The notes beneath the pieces were generated by a model. That model made no database searches. It was not told the origin of the DNA and was given only the letters and a program-made list of their open reading frames with translations. The position numbers and the translations under genes were made by a program. 64,000 bases of DNA from the NCBI GenBank assembly GCA_019634735.1, contig JAHCAT010000010.1, positions 62,001-126,000 of the forward strand. Reading direction: 5' to 3'. Of this stretch, positions 1-9,577 are shown in pieces. Every line of letters starts with the position of its first letter. Within the stretch, counting starts at the first letter, position 1. Source of the DNA: Lysobacterales bacterium. GTDB taxonomy: Bacteria; Pseudomonadota; Gammaproteobacteria; Xanthomonadales; UBA2363.

Positions 1-1
1 T

Positions 2-40
2 GGCTTGCCGGCCTGGCTGGAATGCGACGACCCGCTGTGA
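2..40 (+). CDS. 3' end of upstream gene, probably truA (partial)
   Basis: An open frame enters from the left edge and stops at TGA 38-40, encoding a tail that reads GLPAWLECDDPL. Its stop overlaps the proposed GTG start of trpF by two bases, as expected for an operon. In Xanthomonadales truA (tRNA pseudouridine synthase A) commonly lies just upstream of trpF, and a hydrophobic GLP-containing tail fits the end of TruA. Only 12 residues are visible, so the identity rests mainly on gene order and is uncertain. Confidence 0.4.
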   Translation, partial: GLPAWLECDDPL

Positions 41-666
41 ACGTTCCGCTGGTCAAGTTCTGCGGCCTGACCCGCGCCGTCGACGTCGAGCGGGCCGCCC
101 GTCTCGGCGTCGCTGCGATCGGACTCGTGCTGGCCACCGGCAGTCCGCGCCGGGTCGGCGTGGATCTGGCCCGGTCCCTCGCCGAGACGGCGAGGGAACA
201 GGTTCGCCCGCCGCGGGTGGTGCTGCTGCTGCGCAATGCGCCGGCCGGCGAGGTTGCGGCCGCGATCGCCGCGATCGCTCCCGACCTGCTGCAGTTCCAC
301 GGCGATGAGTCCGAGGACGAGTGCACGCGCTTCGGGCTTCCCTACTGGAAGGCGCTCGGGCTGGCCGGCGTCGCCGACCCGGCCGCGCTGCTGGCCGGGC
401 ACCTGCGCGCCGAGGCGCTGCTGCTGGACGGCCATCCGCCCGGCGCCGCCGGCGGCAGCGGGCAACGCCTGGACTGGCGACGCTGGCCCGCCGGCGCAAG
501 TCGCCGGCTGGTGCTGGCCGGCGGCCTGGCGCCGGGCAACATCGCCGCGGCGATCGCCGCGACCCGACCGTGGGCGGTGGACGTCTCGTCCGGCATCGAA
601 TCGGCACCCGGCATCAAGGACGAGGCAGCCATGGCCGCGTTCATGGCCGCCGTGGCACAGGCGTAG
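37..666 (+). CDS. trpF: Phosphoribosylanthranilate isomerase TrpF
   Basis: This enzyme isomerises N-(5-phosphoribosyl)anthranilate to CdRP, the third step of tryptophan synthesis, in the cytoplasm. The protein (209 residues from GTG 37) shows the family marks of the (beta/alpha)8 barrel: KFCGLT near the N terminus with the catalytic Cys, a DGHPPGAAGGSG phosphate loop region, LAGGLAPGN, and the C-terminal VDVSSGIE phosphate-binding motif. The GTG start at 37 overlaps the stop of the previous gene; an ATG at 22 in the same frame would add five residues and overlap that gene more deeply, so GTG is preferred. The length is normal. It is separated from trpBA by a MITE-like element, so one continuous trpFBA transcript is less certain here than in relatives. 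Confidence 0.95.
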   Translation: MNVPLVKFCGLTRAVDVERAARLGVAAIGLVLATGSPRRVGVDLARSLAETAREQVRPPRVVLLLRNAPAGEVAAAIAAIAPDLLQFHGDESEDECTRFGLPYWKALGLAGVADPAALLAGHLRAEALLLDGHPPGAAGGSGQRLDWRRWPAGASRRLVLAGGLAPGNIAAAIAATRPWAVDVSSGIESAPGIKDEAAMAAFMAAVAQA

Positions 667-836
667 CCGCCTGGCGCGGGCCAGCCTGCGCGCCGCGCCG
701 GCGCCAGGCCGCCCGGCGAAGTGACGGGGCTCCGCCCCCGATGCGCGGACCGCACGGGCCGACACCGTCCGCAAGCGCCCACTGAAAGGCCATCCGCCCA
801 CCGGTCGCGCCGTTGTCCATGCCCTTGACCCTACCT

Positions 837-1117
837 GATTAGCGTCGTGTCTCCGCCCGCTGCCAGGCAGCTTTACGTCAGTGCGACGACACCGCACTTC
901 TCCCCTCCCCCGCCCTGCGGGGGAGGGGCGGGGGAGAGGGCCGCCCGGGCCAGCGCGCGCCACCACTGGGCCGGCCACCATGCAAATCATGGCAAGTGCC
1001 GGCCCTCTCCCCCGGCCCCTCTCCCAGAGGGATGAGGGGAGTACAGCGCGCTGCGCTCACCGAACACCGGGTCCTGGTCCTTGGTCCCCGATCCTGGGCT
1101 GAGACACGACGCCAATC
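837..1117 (-). mobile_element. MITE-like element, copy A (complete)
   Basis: The left end (837-858) and right end (1096-1117) are 22-bp inverted repeats with two mismatches, built around GCGTCGTGTCTCAGCCC. Inside are two GC-rich hairpins, one near 899-940 (CCCCTCCCCCG against CGGGGGAGGGG) and one near 1005-1040 (CCGGCCCTCTCCC against a GGGAGAGG-type arm). No reading frame in it looks like a protein. The same unit occurs in opposite orientation at 18855-19074 (left-truncated) and 28077-28351. I assign minus strand because copy A is reversed relative to the other two. Flanking sequence at 667-836 and 1118-1263 holds no gene I can support. It separates trpF from trpB. Confidence 0.85.
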
Positions 1118-1263
1118 AGGTCGACCCGATGCCTGCCGGCGGGTCCGCAGTCCTGGGGTTGCACCCGGGCCCGGCGCCGCAGCGCCCCCGGATCGCGTCG
1201 TCTCGACACCCGGCAGCCGGCAAGACCGCTAAGCTTCGCGTCCGCCCTCCATGCTGCGATGCA

Positions 1264-2493
1264 ATGAACGCGCCAACCACGCCAGCAACCGATCTAGACC
1301 TGACCGCCTGGCCGGATGCCGAGGGCCGCTTCGGCCAGTTCGGCGGCCGCTACGTGGCGGAAACCCTGATGGCCCCGCTGGCCGAACTGGAGGCCGCCTA
1401 CCGCACGCTGCGCGACGATGCCGCCTTCCAGGCCGAACTGATGCGCGACCTCGCCGACTATGTCGGCCGGCCCAGCCCGATCTACCACGCGGAGCGCCTG
1501 AGTCGGCAGGTCGGCGGTGCGCGCATCCTGCTCAAGCGCGAGGACCTGAACCACACCGGCGCGCACAAGATCAACAACACGGTCGGCCAGGCCCTGGTCG
1601 CCCGGCGCATGGGCAAGCCCCGGGTGATCGCCGAGACCGGCGCCGGCCAGCACGGCGTCGCCACCGCCACGGTGGCGGCACGCCTGGGCCTGGAATGCGT
1701 GGTCTACATGGGTGCCACCGACATCGAGCGGCAGGCCATCAACGTGTTCCGGATGAAGCTGCTGGGCGCCACCGTGGTGCCGGTGACCTCCGGCTCGCGC
1801 ACGCTCAAGGACGCCCTCAACGAGGCGCTGCGCGACTGGGTCACCAATGTCGCCGACACCTTCTACATCATCGGCACGGTCGCCGGCCCGCATCCCTACC
1901 CGATGATGGTGCGCGACTTCAACGCGGTGATCGGCCGCGAGGCCCGCGCGCAGATGCTGGAGCGCGAGGGCGCACTGCCCGACGCCCTGGTCGCCTGCGT
2001 GGGCGGCGGCAGCAATGCGATCGGCCTGTTCCACGCCTTCCTCAACGACCGCCAGGTGGCCCTGTACGGCGCCGAGGCGGCGGGCGACGGCATCGCCAGC
2101 GGGCGGCACGCCGCGTCGCTGGCGGCCGGTCGCCCCGGCGTGCTGCACGGCAACCGCACCTATGTGCTGTGCGACGACGATGGCCAGATCACCGAAACCC
2201 ATTCGGTCTCGGCCGGCCTGGACTACCCGGGCGTCGGTCCCGAGCACGCCTGGCTGAAGGACACCGGGCGCGCCACCTACCTGGGCGTCGACGACGAGGA
2301 GGCGATGGCCGCCTTCCATGCACTGGCCCGCACCGAGGGCATCCTGGCTGCGCTGGAATCCAGCCATGCGGTGGCGCTGGCGATGCGCCTGGCCCGCGGG
2401 ATGCGCCCGGATCAGACCGTCCTGGTCAACCTGTCCGGGCGTGGCGACAAGGACGTGCAGACCATCGCCGCGCGCGAGGGCATCGAACTGTGA
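1264..2493 (+). CDS. trpB: Tryptophan synthase beta chain TrpB
   Basis: The PLP-dependent beta subunit joins indole to serine to give tryptophan and works in the alpha2-beta2 complex with TrpA. From ATG 1264 the protein has 409 residues, normal for the family. Visible marks are [14 protein letters not shown] near the N terminus, the [11 protein letters not shown] motif whose K102 should form the Schiff base with [20 protein letters not shown] for cofactor phosphate, and [13 protein letters not shown]. The frame is open further upstream to 1081 but that part lies in repeat DNA and lacks TrpB character. No strong Shine-Dalgarno precedes ATG 1264. The stop overlaps the start of trpA by four bases, so the two subunits are translationally coupled. 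Confidence 0.97.
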   Translation: MNAPTTPATDLDLTAWPDAEGRFGQFGGRYVAETLMAPLAELEAAYRTLRDDAAFQAELMRDLADYVGRPSPIYHAERLSRQVGGARILLKREDLNHTGAHKINNTVGQALVARRMGKPRVIAETGAGQHGVATATVAARLGLECVVYMGATDIERQAINVFRMKLLGATVVPVTSGSRTLKDALNEALRDWVTNVADTFYIIGTVAGPHPYPMMVRDFNAVIGREARAQMLEREGALPDALVACVGGGSNAIGLFHAFLNDRQVALYGAEAAGDGIASGRHAASLAAGRPGVLHGNRTYVLCDDDGQITETHSVSAGLDYPGVGPEHAWLKDTGRATYLGVDDEEAMAAFHALARTEGILAALESSHAVALAMRLARGMRPDQTVLVNLSGRGDKDVQTIAAREGIEL

Positions 2494-3293
2494 ACCGCAT
2501 CGATCGACGATTCGCGGCCCTGGCCGCTGCCGGCCGCACCGGCCTGGTGCCCTTCATCACGGCGGGCGATCCGTTGCCTGAAGCGACCGTGCCGGTCATG
2601 CATGCCCTGGTCGAGGCCGGCGCCGACCTCATCGAACTGGGCGTGCCGTTCTCAGACCCCATGGCCGACGGCCCGGTCATCCAGAAGGCCAGCGAGCGGG
2701 CGATCGCCGCCGGCGTCGGCGCCAGCGCGGTGCTGGCGATGGTCGAGGAGTTCCGGCGCCAGGACGTCGACACCCCGGTGGTGCTGATGGGCTACCTCAA
2801 TCCGGTCGAGATCGTCGGACGCGAGCGCTTCGTGGCGCAGGCCGCCCGCGCCGGCGTCGACGGCCTGCTGCTGGTCGACGCGCCCGTCGAGGAGTCGGCG
2901 GCGCTTGGCCCCCTGCTGGCCGGGCACGGCCTGCACCAGATCCTGCTGGCCGCGCCGACCACCGGGGGCGAACGCCTCGCCCGGCTCGCGGCGCAGGCGC
3001 GCGGCTTCCTCTACTACGTCGCCTTCGCCGGGGTCACCGGCGCCAGCCGCCTGGAGCCCGCCGAGGTCGGCACCAAGGTCGCGGCGATCAAGGCGCTCAC
3101 CCAGGTGCCGGTGGCGGTGGGTTTCGGCGTCAAGGACGCCGCCTCGGCGCGGGCCGTGGCCGCCCATGCCGACGCGGTGGTGGTCGGCAGCGCCCTGGTG
3201 GAAACCCTGGCCGGCTGCGCGGATGCGGAGACCGCGGCAGCCGATGCCGGTGCCTTCCTGGCCCCGCTGCGCACGGCCCTGGACCACGCCTGA
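2490..3293 (+). CDS. trpA: Tryptophan synthase alpha chain TrpA
   Basis: The alpha subunit cleaves indole-3-glycerol phosphate to indole and glyceraldehyde 3-phosphate, feeding indole through the tunnel to TrpB. The protein has 267 residues starting at GTG 2490, which overlaps the trpB stop (GTGA). It begins with the usual N-terminal run leading to VPFITAGDP, and both catalytic acids sit at canonical positions: E49 in ELGVPFSDP and D60 in DPMADGP. The phosphate-binding C-terminal part carries [10 protein letters not shown] and VVVGSALVE. The length and motifs are complete. It is followed after 126 bp by accD, the common Xanthomonadales order. Confidence 0.97.
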   Translation: MNRIDRRFAALAAAGRTGLVPFITAGDPLPEATVPVMHALVEAGADLIELGVPFSDPMADGPVIQKASERAIAAGVGASAVLAMVEEFRRQDVDTPVVLMGYLNPVEIVGRERFVAQAARAGVDGLLLVDAPVEESAALGPLLAGHGLHQILLAAPTTGGERLARLAAQARGFLYYVAFAGVTGASRLEPAEVGTKVAAIKALTQVPVAVGFGVKDAASARAVAAHADAVVVGSALVETLAGCADAETAAADAGAFLAPLRTALDHA

Positions 3294-3419
3294 CAGGCCG
3301 AGGCGGCAGGGCAGGGCGTTCGGCCGGTCGGTCTGCAGCCACCCCCAGACCGCCTCCCGACTGGCCCCGCTGCCGTCCCCGCGCTATCTTTGGCGGCTCG
3401 TCCGCACGCCGCCTTCCGA

Positions 3420-4304
<885 letters not shown>

Positions 4305-4323
4305 TACCCGCCTGCCACGCCCC

Positions 4324-5598
4324 GTGACCCCGGCCGACGACCTGGCCGCCTGGCTGCGGCGTCTGGAGCGCGGCCATCCGCAGGCCATCGCCCTCGGCCT
4401 GGACCGCGTCGGCCGGGTCTGGCAGGCCCTTGGCGCGCCCCGCCCCGGCACCCGCGTGATCACCGTGGGCGGCACCAACGGCAAGGGCTCGACGGTCGCC
4501 TTCGTGGAAGCGGCGGCCACCGCGGCGGGAATGCGGGTCGGCTGTTACACCTCGCCGCATCTTCATCGCTACAACGAGCGGGTGCGCATCGCCGGTGTCG
4601 AGGTCGGCGACGCCGCGCTGGTCGAGGCGTTCGAGCGCGTCGAGCGCGCCCGCGAGGGTGTTCCCCTGACCTACTTCGAAGCCGGCACGCTGGCCGCGTT
4701 CCTGGTGATGGCGCAGGCCGACCTCGACCTGGCCGTGCTCGAGGTGGGCCTGGGCGGCCGGCTGGACGCGGTGAACCTGATCGATGCCGAAGTCGCGGTG
4801 GTGACCACGGTGGCCCTGGACCACCAGGACTGGCTGGGCGATACGCGCGCCGCCATCGCCCGCGAGAAGGCGGGCATCGCCCGCCCGGGACGTGCGCTGG
4901 TGATCGGCGAGCGCGATGCCGAGCCGGCCCTGCTGGCGGCGGCCGCCGCGCTCGGCGCCGGTGTGCGCTGGCTGGGCCGTGATCATGACTGGCTGCCCGG
5001 TCCGCCACCGGTCTGGCAGGCCGGCGGGCGCCGTGTCGCATTGCCCGGGCGACTGCCCCTGGTGGCGCCGGTGCAATGGGACAACGCGGCCTCCGCGCTG
5101 GCTGCACTGCATGCCCTGGATCCGGCCATCGATCTGCAAGCCGCGGCCGGCGGACTGGCGGGCGCAGCGCTGCCGGGTCGCCTGCAACGGGCGGGTGGCG
5201 ATCGCCGCGTGATCCTGGATGTGGCCCACAACCCGCAGGCGGCGACGGCGCTGGCGCACTGGCTGGCGGACCAGCCCGGGCCCACCGACGCGGTGTTTTC
5301 CGGGTTGCTCGACAAGGACCTGCCCGGCGTGATCGCGCCACTGCGGTCGCATGTGCGCACCTGGCACCTGGCCGGCCTCGCGGACGACAGCCCGCGCGGA
5401 CTGCCGGTCGAGGCGCTCGCGCTGCGCGTCGCGGGCCTGCTGCCGGCGGGTCGGGTGCACCGGCATGCCGATGTCGCCGCTGCGGTCGCCGCCGCTCGCG
5501 CGCTTGCCGGACCCGACGACCGGATCGTGGTGTTCGGCTCGTTCCTCACCGTGGCCCTTGCGGATGCCGCGCTCGGGCCAGGCGGAGGAGCCAGCTGA
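4324..5598 (+). CDS. folC: Bifunctional dihydrofolate synthase / folylpolyglutamate synthase FolC
   Basis: FolC adds glutamate to dihydropteroate and then extends the polyglutamate tail of folates, using ATP. The protein has 424 residues from GTG 4324. The P-loop GGTNGKGST lies at residues 50-58, followed by YTSPHLHRYNERVRI, the LEVGLGGRLDAVN segment and ALDHQDWLG, all standard for the Mur-ligase-like ATPase domain. DVAHNPQAA begins the C-terminal glutamate-binding domain. No strong Shine-Dalgarno is visible before the GTG. It sits 19 bp after accD in an accD-folC-SPOR-cvpA-purF run, which is the conserved arrangement and suggests cotranscription. Confidence 0.95.
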   Translation: MTPADDLAAWLRRLERGHPQAIALGLDRVGRVWQALGAPRPGTRVITVGGTNGKGSTVAFVEAAATAAGMRVGCYTSPHLHRYNERVRIAGVEVGDAALVEAFERVERAREGVPLTYFEAGTLAAFLVMAQADLDLAVLEVGLGGRLDAVNLIDAEVAVVTTVALDHQDWLGDTRAAIAREKAGIARPGRALVIGERDAEPALLAAAAALGAGVRWLGRDHDWLPGPPPVWQAGGRRVALPGRLPLVAPVQWDNAASALAALHALDPAIDLQAAAGGLAGAALPGRLQRAGGDRRVILDVAHNPQAATALAHWLADQPGPTDAVFSGLLDKDLPGVIAPLRSHVRTWHLAGLADDSPRGLPVEALALRVAGLLPAGRVHRHADVAAAVAAARALAGPDDRIVVFGSFLTVALADAALGPGGGAS

Positions 5599-5736
5599 GT
5601 CCTCGGTCCCGACCTGCGCACAGGCATGCGGGCACGGCGATTCCGATGGCGCAGTCCGGTGGTGGCGCCGATCGGGACCTGTACCGGACACCAGCGGCAC
5701 CGCATGGCCGGTCGCGGGCCGGCCCTGCGCTTGGCC

Positions 5737-5742
5737 TATAAT
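5737..5742 (+). promoter_or_regulatory. Perfect TATAAT -10 element close to the SPOR gene start
   Basis: The sequence CCTATAATCGGCGGC contains an exact TATAAT only seven bases before the ATG at 5750. A transcript from it would start at about the ATG and be leaderless or nearly so. I see no convincing -35 hexamer at 16-18 bp. In this GC-rich DNA an exact -10 is rare, but without a -35 its function is unproven. Confidence 0.35.
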
Positions 5743-5749
5743 CGGCGGC

Positions 5750-6673
5750 ATGGATCCGACTCTGAAACGCCGCCTCGTCGGCGCTGCCGTGCTGATCGTG
5801 CTGGCCGCCATCGTGCTGCCGATGTTCCTGGCCGGGCCGCCGCCCGAGCAGCGCCGTACCGAGACGCTGCCGCTGCAGATTCCGCCGGCGCCGGACCGGG
5901 AGCTGGCCCGGGTCGAATTGCCCCTGACTGGCGACGTCGCCGACGCCGACCGGGTGGTCACGGTGGACACCGCCAGCCAGGCCCCGGCGCCGGTGGCCGC
6001 GCCGGATCCAGCCGCGGCTGCCGCGCCGCCGGAGCCGGCCCCGGTGACGGCCGCACCGCCGGCCACGACCCCGGCGACTGCCCCGGCGCCGGTGACACCG
6101 ACCCCCGCCCAGGCTTCTGCGCCCGCGCCTGCCGCCGCTGGCGGCGGATTGCCGGCCACCGAGGCTGGCGGCCGCTTCTGGGTGAGTCTGGGCAGCTACG
6201 GCCAGACGGGCAACGCGGACCGTGTCGAGGCCGCGGCGCGGCGGGCCGGCGCTGCCGTCGCACGCGAGCAGGTGCAGTCCGGCGGGCGCAGCCTGGTGCG
6301 GCTGCGTGCCGGCCCCTGGCAGACCCGTGCCCAGGCCGAACAGGCGCGCCAGCGCCTGCTGACCGCCGTGCCCGATGCCCAGCCCAAGGTCGAGGAGGAC
6401 GCTTCCGGCGGGGCCCCGGTCGCCGCCGCGCCGACGGCACCCCAGGGTGCTGGTGCGTTCGCGGTCCAGGTCGGCGCCTTCGCCCAGGAAGCGACGGCAC
6501 GCCAGCTGGGCGACCGCCTGCGCGGCGCCGGGTACCCGGCCTTCGTGGTCCGGCGTGGCGACAGCCACGCGGTCCGGGTCGGGCCCTACACGCGGCGCGA
6601 CCAGGCACAGGCCCAGCTGGAGCGGCTGAAGTCCAGCCAGCGCCTGGACGGTCTGGTGGTACCGCATCCGTGA
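5750..6673 (+). CDS. DedD-like cell-division protein with two SPOR domains
   Basis: SPOR domains bind septal peptidoglycan stripped of stem peptides and bring proteins to the division site. This 307-residue protein has a short cytoplasmic N terminus, one membrane anchor (about residues 9-28, VGAAVLIVLAAIVLPMFL), a long Pro/Ala-rich periplasmic linker to about residue 135, and then two SPOR-type modules: about 140-215 (FWVSLGSYGQ...) and about 234-307 (FAVQVGAFAQ...RVGPYTRRDQAQAQL). E. coli DedD has one SPOR domain, so the tandem arrangement is worth noting. The position between folC and cvpA matches dedD in E. coli. The first SPOR module is more diverged than the second. Confidence 0.85.
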   Translation: MDPTLKRRLVGAAVLIVLAAIVLPMFLAGPPPEQRRTETLPLQIPPAPDRELARVELPLTGDVADADRVVTVDTASQAPAPVAAPDPAAAAAPPEPAPVTAAPPATTPATAPAPVTPTPAQASAPAPAAAGGGLPATEAGGRFWVSLGSYGQTGNADRVEAAARRAGAAVAREQVQSGGRSLVRLRAGPWQTRAQAEQARQRLLTAVPDAQPKVEEDASGGAPVAAAPTAPQGAGAFAVQVGAFAQEATARQLGDRLRGAGYPAFVVRRGDSHAVRVGPYTRRDQAQAQLERLKSSQRLDGLVVPHP

Positions 6674-6689
6674 GCCTGGGCCGGACGCC

Positions 6690-7244
6690 ATGAACGGCGC
6701 CGACTGGGTGATCGTGGCCATCCTGCTGCTGTCGCTGCTGGTCGGCCTGTGGCGCGGCCTGGTGCGCGAGGCTCTGGCCCTGGTCACCTGGCTGGCGGCG
6801 ATCGCCGGTGCCCTGCTGTTCGGCGGCCAGGTCGCGCAGTTCTACGCGGCCTGGATCGACCTGCCGTCGGCGCGCACCGCACTGGGCTACGGCACCGTGT
6901 TCGTGCTGGTGCTGGTGGTCGGCGGCCTGCTCGGCTGGCTGGTCGCGCGGGTCGTACGCGCCGGCGGGCTGGGCGGCACCGACCGCGTGCTCGGACTCGG
7001 CTTCGGCCTGCTGCGCGGCGGCCTGGTGGTCGCGGCGCTGGTGCTGGTGCTCGGCTACACGCCCTTTCCCCAGGATCCCTGGTGGCAGCAGTCCGAGCTG
7101 ATCCCGCGCTTCCAGCCGGTGGCGACCTGGCTGCGCGAGCAGATCCCGGAAACCCTGGCCGCCCTGCAGGCCCTGTCGCCGCCGGTGCTGCCCTCGGCCG
7201 CCGAACTGCCGCAGCCGCCCCTCCCGGCCCCGGCCGGCAATTGA
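6690..7244 (+). CDS. cvpA: CvpA family inner-membrane protein
   Basis: The 184-residue protein starts [23 protein letters not shown], the characteristic CvpA opening, and has about four hydrophobic segments. In E. coli CvpA was first linked to colicin V production; in several bacteria it affects envelope or bile-stress resistance, but its molecular activity is not settled. The spacing of 16 bp from the SPOR gene and 19 bp to purF, plus the conserved cvpA-purF order, supports the call. The C terminus (from about residue 150) is Pro/Ala-rich and probably unstructured. Confidence 0.9.
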   Translation: MNGADWVIVAILLLSLLVGLWRGLVREALALVTWLAAIAGALLFGGQVAQFYAAWIDLPSARTALGYGTVFVLVLVVGGLLGWLVARVVRAGGLGGTDRVLGLGFGLLRGGLVVAALVLVLGYTPFPQDPWWQQSELIPRFQPVATWLREQIPETLAALQALSPPVLPSAAELPQPPLPAPAGN

Positions 7245-7263
7245 ACCAGGACGCCATCCGGCC

Positions 7264-8739
7264 ATGTGCGGAATCATCGGAATCATGGGCAAGTCGGATG
7301 TCGCCGGCGCCCTCTACGACGGCCTGACCGTCCTGCAGCACCGTGGCCAGGATGCCGCCGGCATCGCCACGGTCGACGGCAGCCGGCTGCGCCTGCACAA
7401 GGCCAACGGCCTGGTGCGCGACGTGTTCGGGCCGCCGGAAATGGCGCGCCTGACCGGCCATGCCGGCATCGGCCATTGCCGCTATCCGACCGCCGGGGCC
7501 GAGAACGCCGAGGAGGCCCAGCCCTTCTACGTCAACTCGCCGTACGGAATCGCCCTGGGCCACAACGGCAACCTCACCAATGCCGACGCCATCCGCGGGC
7601 AGCTGTTCGAGGAGGATCGGCGGCACATCAACACGTCCTCGGACTCGGAGGTGCTGCTCAACGTCTTCGCGCACGAACTGGCGATCCAGGACCGCATGCG
7701 GCTGACGCCCGAGCACATCTTCAAGGCGGTGGGCGCGGTGCACGCGCGCTGCAAGGGCGGCTATGCGGCGGTCGCCCTGCTGCTGGGTCACGGCCTGGTC
7801 GCGTTCCGCGACCCGCACGGCATCCGGCCCCTGGTGCTGGGCCAGCGCTGGACTGCCCAAGGCATGGAGTACGCCGTCGCCTCGGAGAGCGTCGCGCTCG
7901 ACATCCTCGGCTTCGAACTGCTCCGCGACGTGGCACCGGGCGAAGCCGTGCTGATCGGCTTCGACGGCGTGCTGCACCACCGCCAGTGCGCCGAATCGAC
8001 GCCGGCGCCGTGCATCTTCGAGTACGTCTACCTGGCCCGCCCGGACTCGATCATCGAGGGCATCTCGGTGTACCAGGCCCGCGTCCGCATGGGCGAACTG
8101 CTCGCGCGCCGGATCCAGGCGCTGCGCCCGGACCACGACATCGACGTGGTCATGCCGATCCCCGATACCGCGCGCAGCGCGGCGCTGGTGCTGGCTGCCG
8201 CCCTGGGCGTGCCGTTCCGCGAGGGCTTCGTGAAGAACCGCTACATCGGGCGCACCTTCATCATGCCGGGCCAGACCGAGCGCGCGAAATCGGTGCGGCG
8301 CAAGCTCAACGCCATCGGCCAGGAGTTCCGAGACAAGGTCGTGCTGCTGATCGACGATTCCATCGTCCGCGGCACCACCTCGAAGCAGATCATCCAGATG
8401 GCCCGCGACGCCGGCGCCCGCAAGGTCTATTTCGCATCCGCGGCGCCGCCGGTCCGCCACCCCAACGTCTACGGCATCGACATGCCCTCGGCGCAGGAAC
8501 TGATCGCCAACGGCCGCACCGAGGACCAGGTGCAGACCCTGCTCGGCGCGGACTGGCTGGTCTACCAGCGCCTGGACGACCTGGTCGACGCGGTTCGCGA
8601 CGGTCGCGACGACATCCAGCGTTTCGACACGTCCTGCTTTTCCGGCGAATACGTGACCGGTCTGGAGAGCAACTACCTGCGCGAGCTGGAGCTGATCCGC
8701 TCCGACGAGGCCAAGCAGGCCCGGCGCCTGGCGTCCTGA
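7264..8739 (+). CDS. purF: Amidophosphoribosyltransferase PurF
   Basis: PurF makes 5-phosphoribosylamine from PRPP and glutamine, the first committed step of purine synthesis. The protein (491 residues) begins MCGIIGIMG, so after Met removal Cys2 is the N-terminal nucleophile of the glutaminase domain; there is no propeptide, as in the E. coli type. The glutaminase half includes [13 protein letters not shown] and GHNGNLTN. The phosphoribosyltransferase half has the PRPP loop [18 protein letters not shown]. The length is close to the E. coli enzyme (505). It ends the operon-like run from accD. Confidence 0.97.
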   Translation: MCGIIGIMGKSDVAGALYDGLTVLQHRGQDAAGIATVDGSRLRLHKANGLVRDVFGPPEMARLTGHAGIGHCRYPTAGAENAEEAQPFYVNSPYGIALGHNGNLTNADAIRGQLFEEDRRHINTSSDSEVLLNVFAHELAIQDRMRLTPEHIFKAVGAVHARCKGGYAAVALLLGHGLVAFRDPHGIRPLVLGQRWTAQGMEYAVASESVALDILGFELLRDVAPGEAVLIGFDGVLHHRQCAESTPAPCIFEYVYLARPDSIIEGISVYQARVRMGELLARRIQALRPDHDIDVVMPIPDTARSAALVLAAALGVPFREGFVKNRYIGRTFIMPGQTERAKSVRRKLNAIGQEFRDKVVLLIDDSIVRGTTSKQIIQMARDAGARKVYFASAAPPVRHPNVYGIDMPSAQELIANGRTEDQVQTLLGADWLVYQRLDDLVDAVRDGRDDIQRFDTSCFSGEYVTGLESNYLRELELIRSDEAKQARRLAS

Positions 8740-8758
8740 CCGGGTCGGCGGCAGGGGG

Positions 8759-9577
8759 ATGGCCAGCATCGAGGACAATCTGCACCTGCGTGCGCGCGCC
8801 TGCCTGGCGGCGCCCGAGCCGGCCGACAAGCTGGCGGCCACCGGCCAGGCCGTGGCGGACTGGCGCGCCGGGCGCCTGCGCGCGAGCGGCGAGGGGCTGG
8901 CGCCGCCGGAGCGCATCGATTGCCCGGGCCGGCCCGCACGTCCGGTCCTGGTGCATCCGCGGGCGCTGTCGCAGCGCGGCCTGGGCAGCGCCGAGGGCCG
9001 GGCCGCGCTGGTGCATGCGGTCGCCCACATCGAGTTGAACGCCATCGACCTGGCCTGGGATGCGGTGTACCGGTTCCGCGACATGCCGGATGGCTTCTAC
9101 GACGACTGGATCTCGGTGGCCGCCGACGAGGCCAGGCACTTCGGGCTGCTGGCCGCCCGGCTTGCCGACCTCGGCCACGCCTACGGCGACTTCCCGGCCC
9201 ACAACGGCCTGTGGGAAATGGCGCTGCGCACCGACCACGACTGCCTGCAGCGCATGGCCCTGGTGCCGCGCGTGCTCGAGGCGCGTGGCCTGGATGTCAC
9301 GCCCGGGATGATCGACCGACTGAAGGCCGTTGGCGACGTGCAGACCGTGGCGATCCTCGAGACCATCCTGCGCGAGGAGGTCGACCATGTCGCCGCCGGG
9401 AGCCGCTGGTTCCACTGGTGTTGCGCGCAGGCCGGCGTCTGCCCGGACACGCGTTTCCACTCCCTGCTCGAGGGCCTGGCGCCCGGCGCGCTGCGCGGGC
9501 CGCTGAACCTCGCTGCGCGCCGGGCCGCCGGCTTCAGCAGTGCCGAGCTGGACCGGCTCGGGCAGCGGGTCGCCTGA
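8759..9577 (+). CDS. DUF455 ferritin-like domain protein
   Basis: The 272-residue protein is helical and carries spaced metal-ligand-type motifs of the ferritin-like DUF455 family: HIELNAIDLAWD (about residues 91-102), DEARHFGLLA (about 121-130) and EEVDHVAAG (about 204-212). These Glu/His pairs suggest a di-metal centre. Family members have no firmly assigned reaction; some sit with oxidative-stress or tRNA-modification genes. A purine-rich CAGGGGG lies just before ATG 8759. It follows purF by 19 bp and overlaps the next gene by one base, so it may be transcribed with both. Confidence 0.8.
   Translation: MASIEDNLHLRARACLAAPEPADKLAATGQAVADWRAGRLRASGEGLAPPERIDCPGRPARPVLVHPRALSQRGLGSAEGRAALVHAVAHIELNAIDLAWDAVYRFRDMPDGFYDDWISVAADEARHFGLLAARLADLGHAYGDFPAHNGLWEMALRTDHDCLQRMALVPRVLEARGLDVTPGMIDRLKAVGDVQTVAILETILREEVDHVAAGSRWFHWCCAQAGVCPDTRFHSLLEGLAPGALRGPLNLAARRAAGFSSAELDRLGQRVA

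Noticed and set aside
1294..2367. A 357-codon open frame antisense to trpB, and similar long antisense frames over purF, uvrB, thrS and pheT
   Set aside because: High GC at third codon positions removes stops from the opposite frames. These translations are His/Arg/Gly-rich with no family motifs, and each lies over a well-identified gene.
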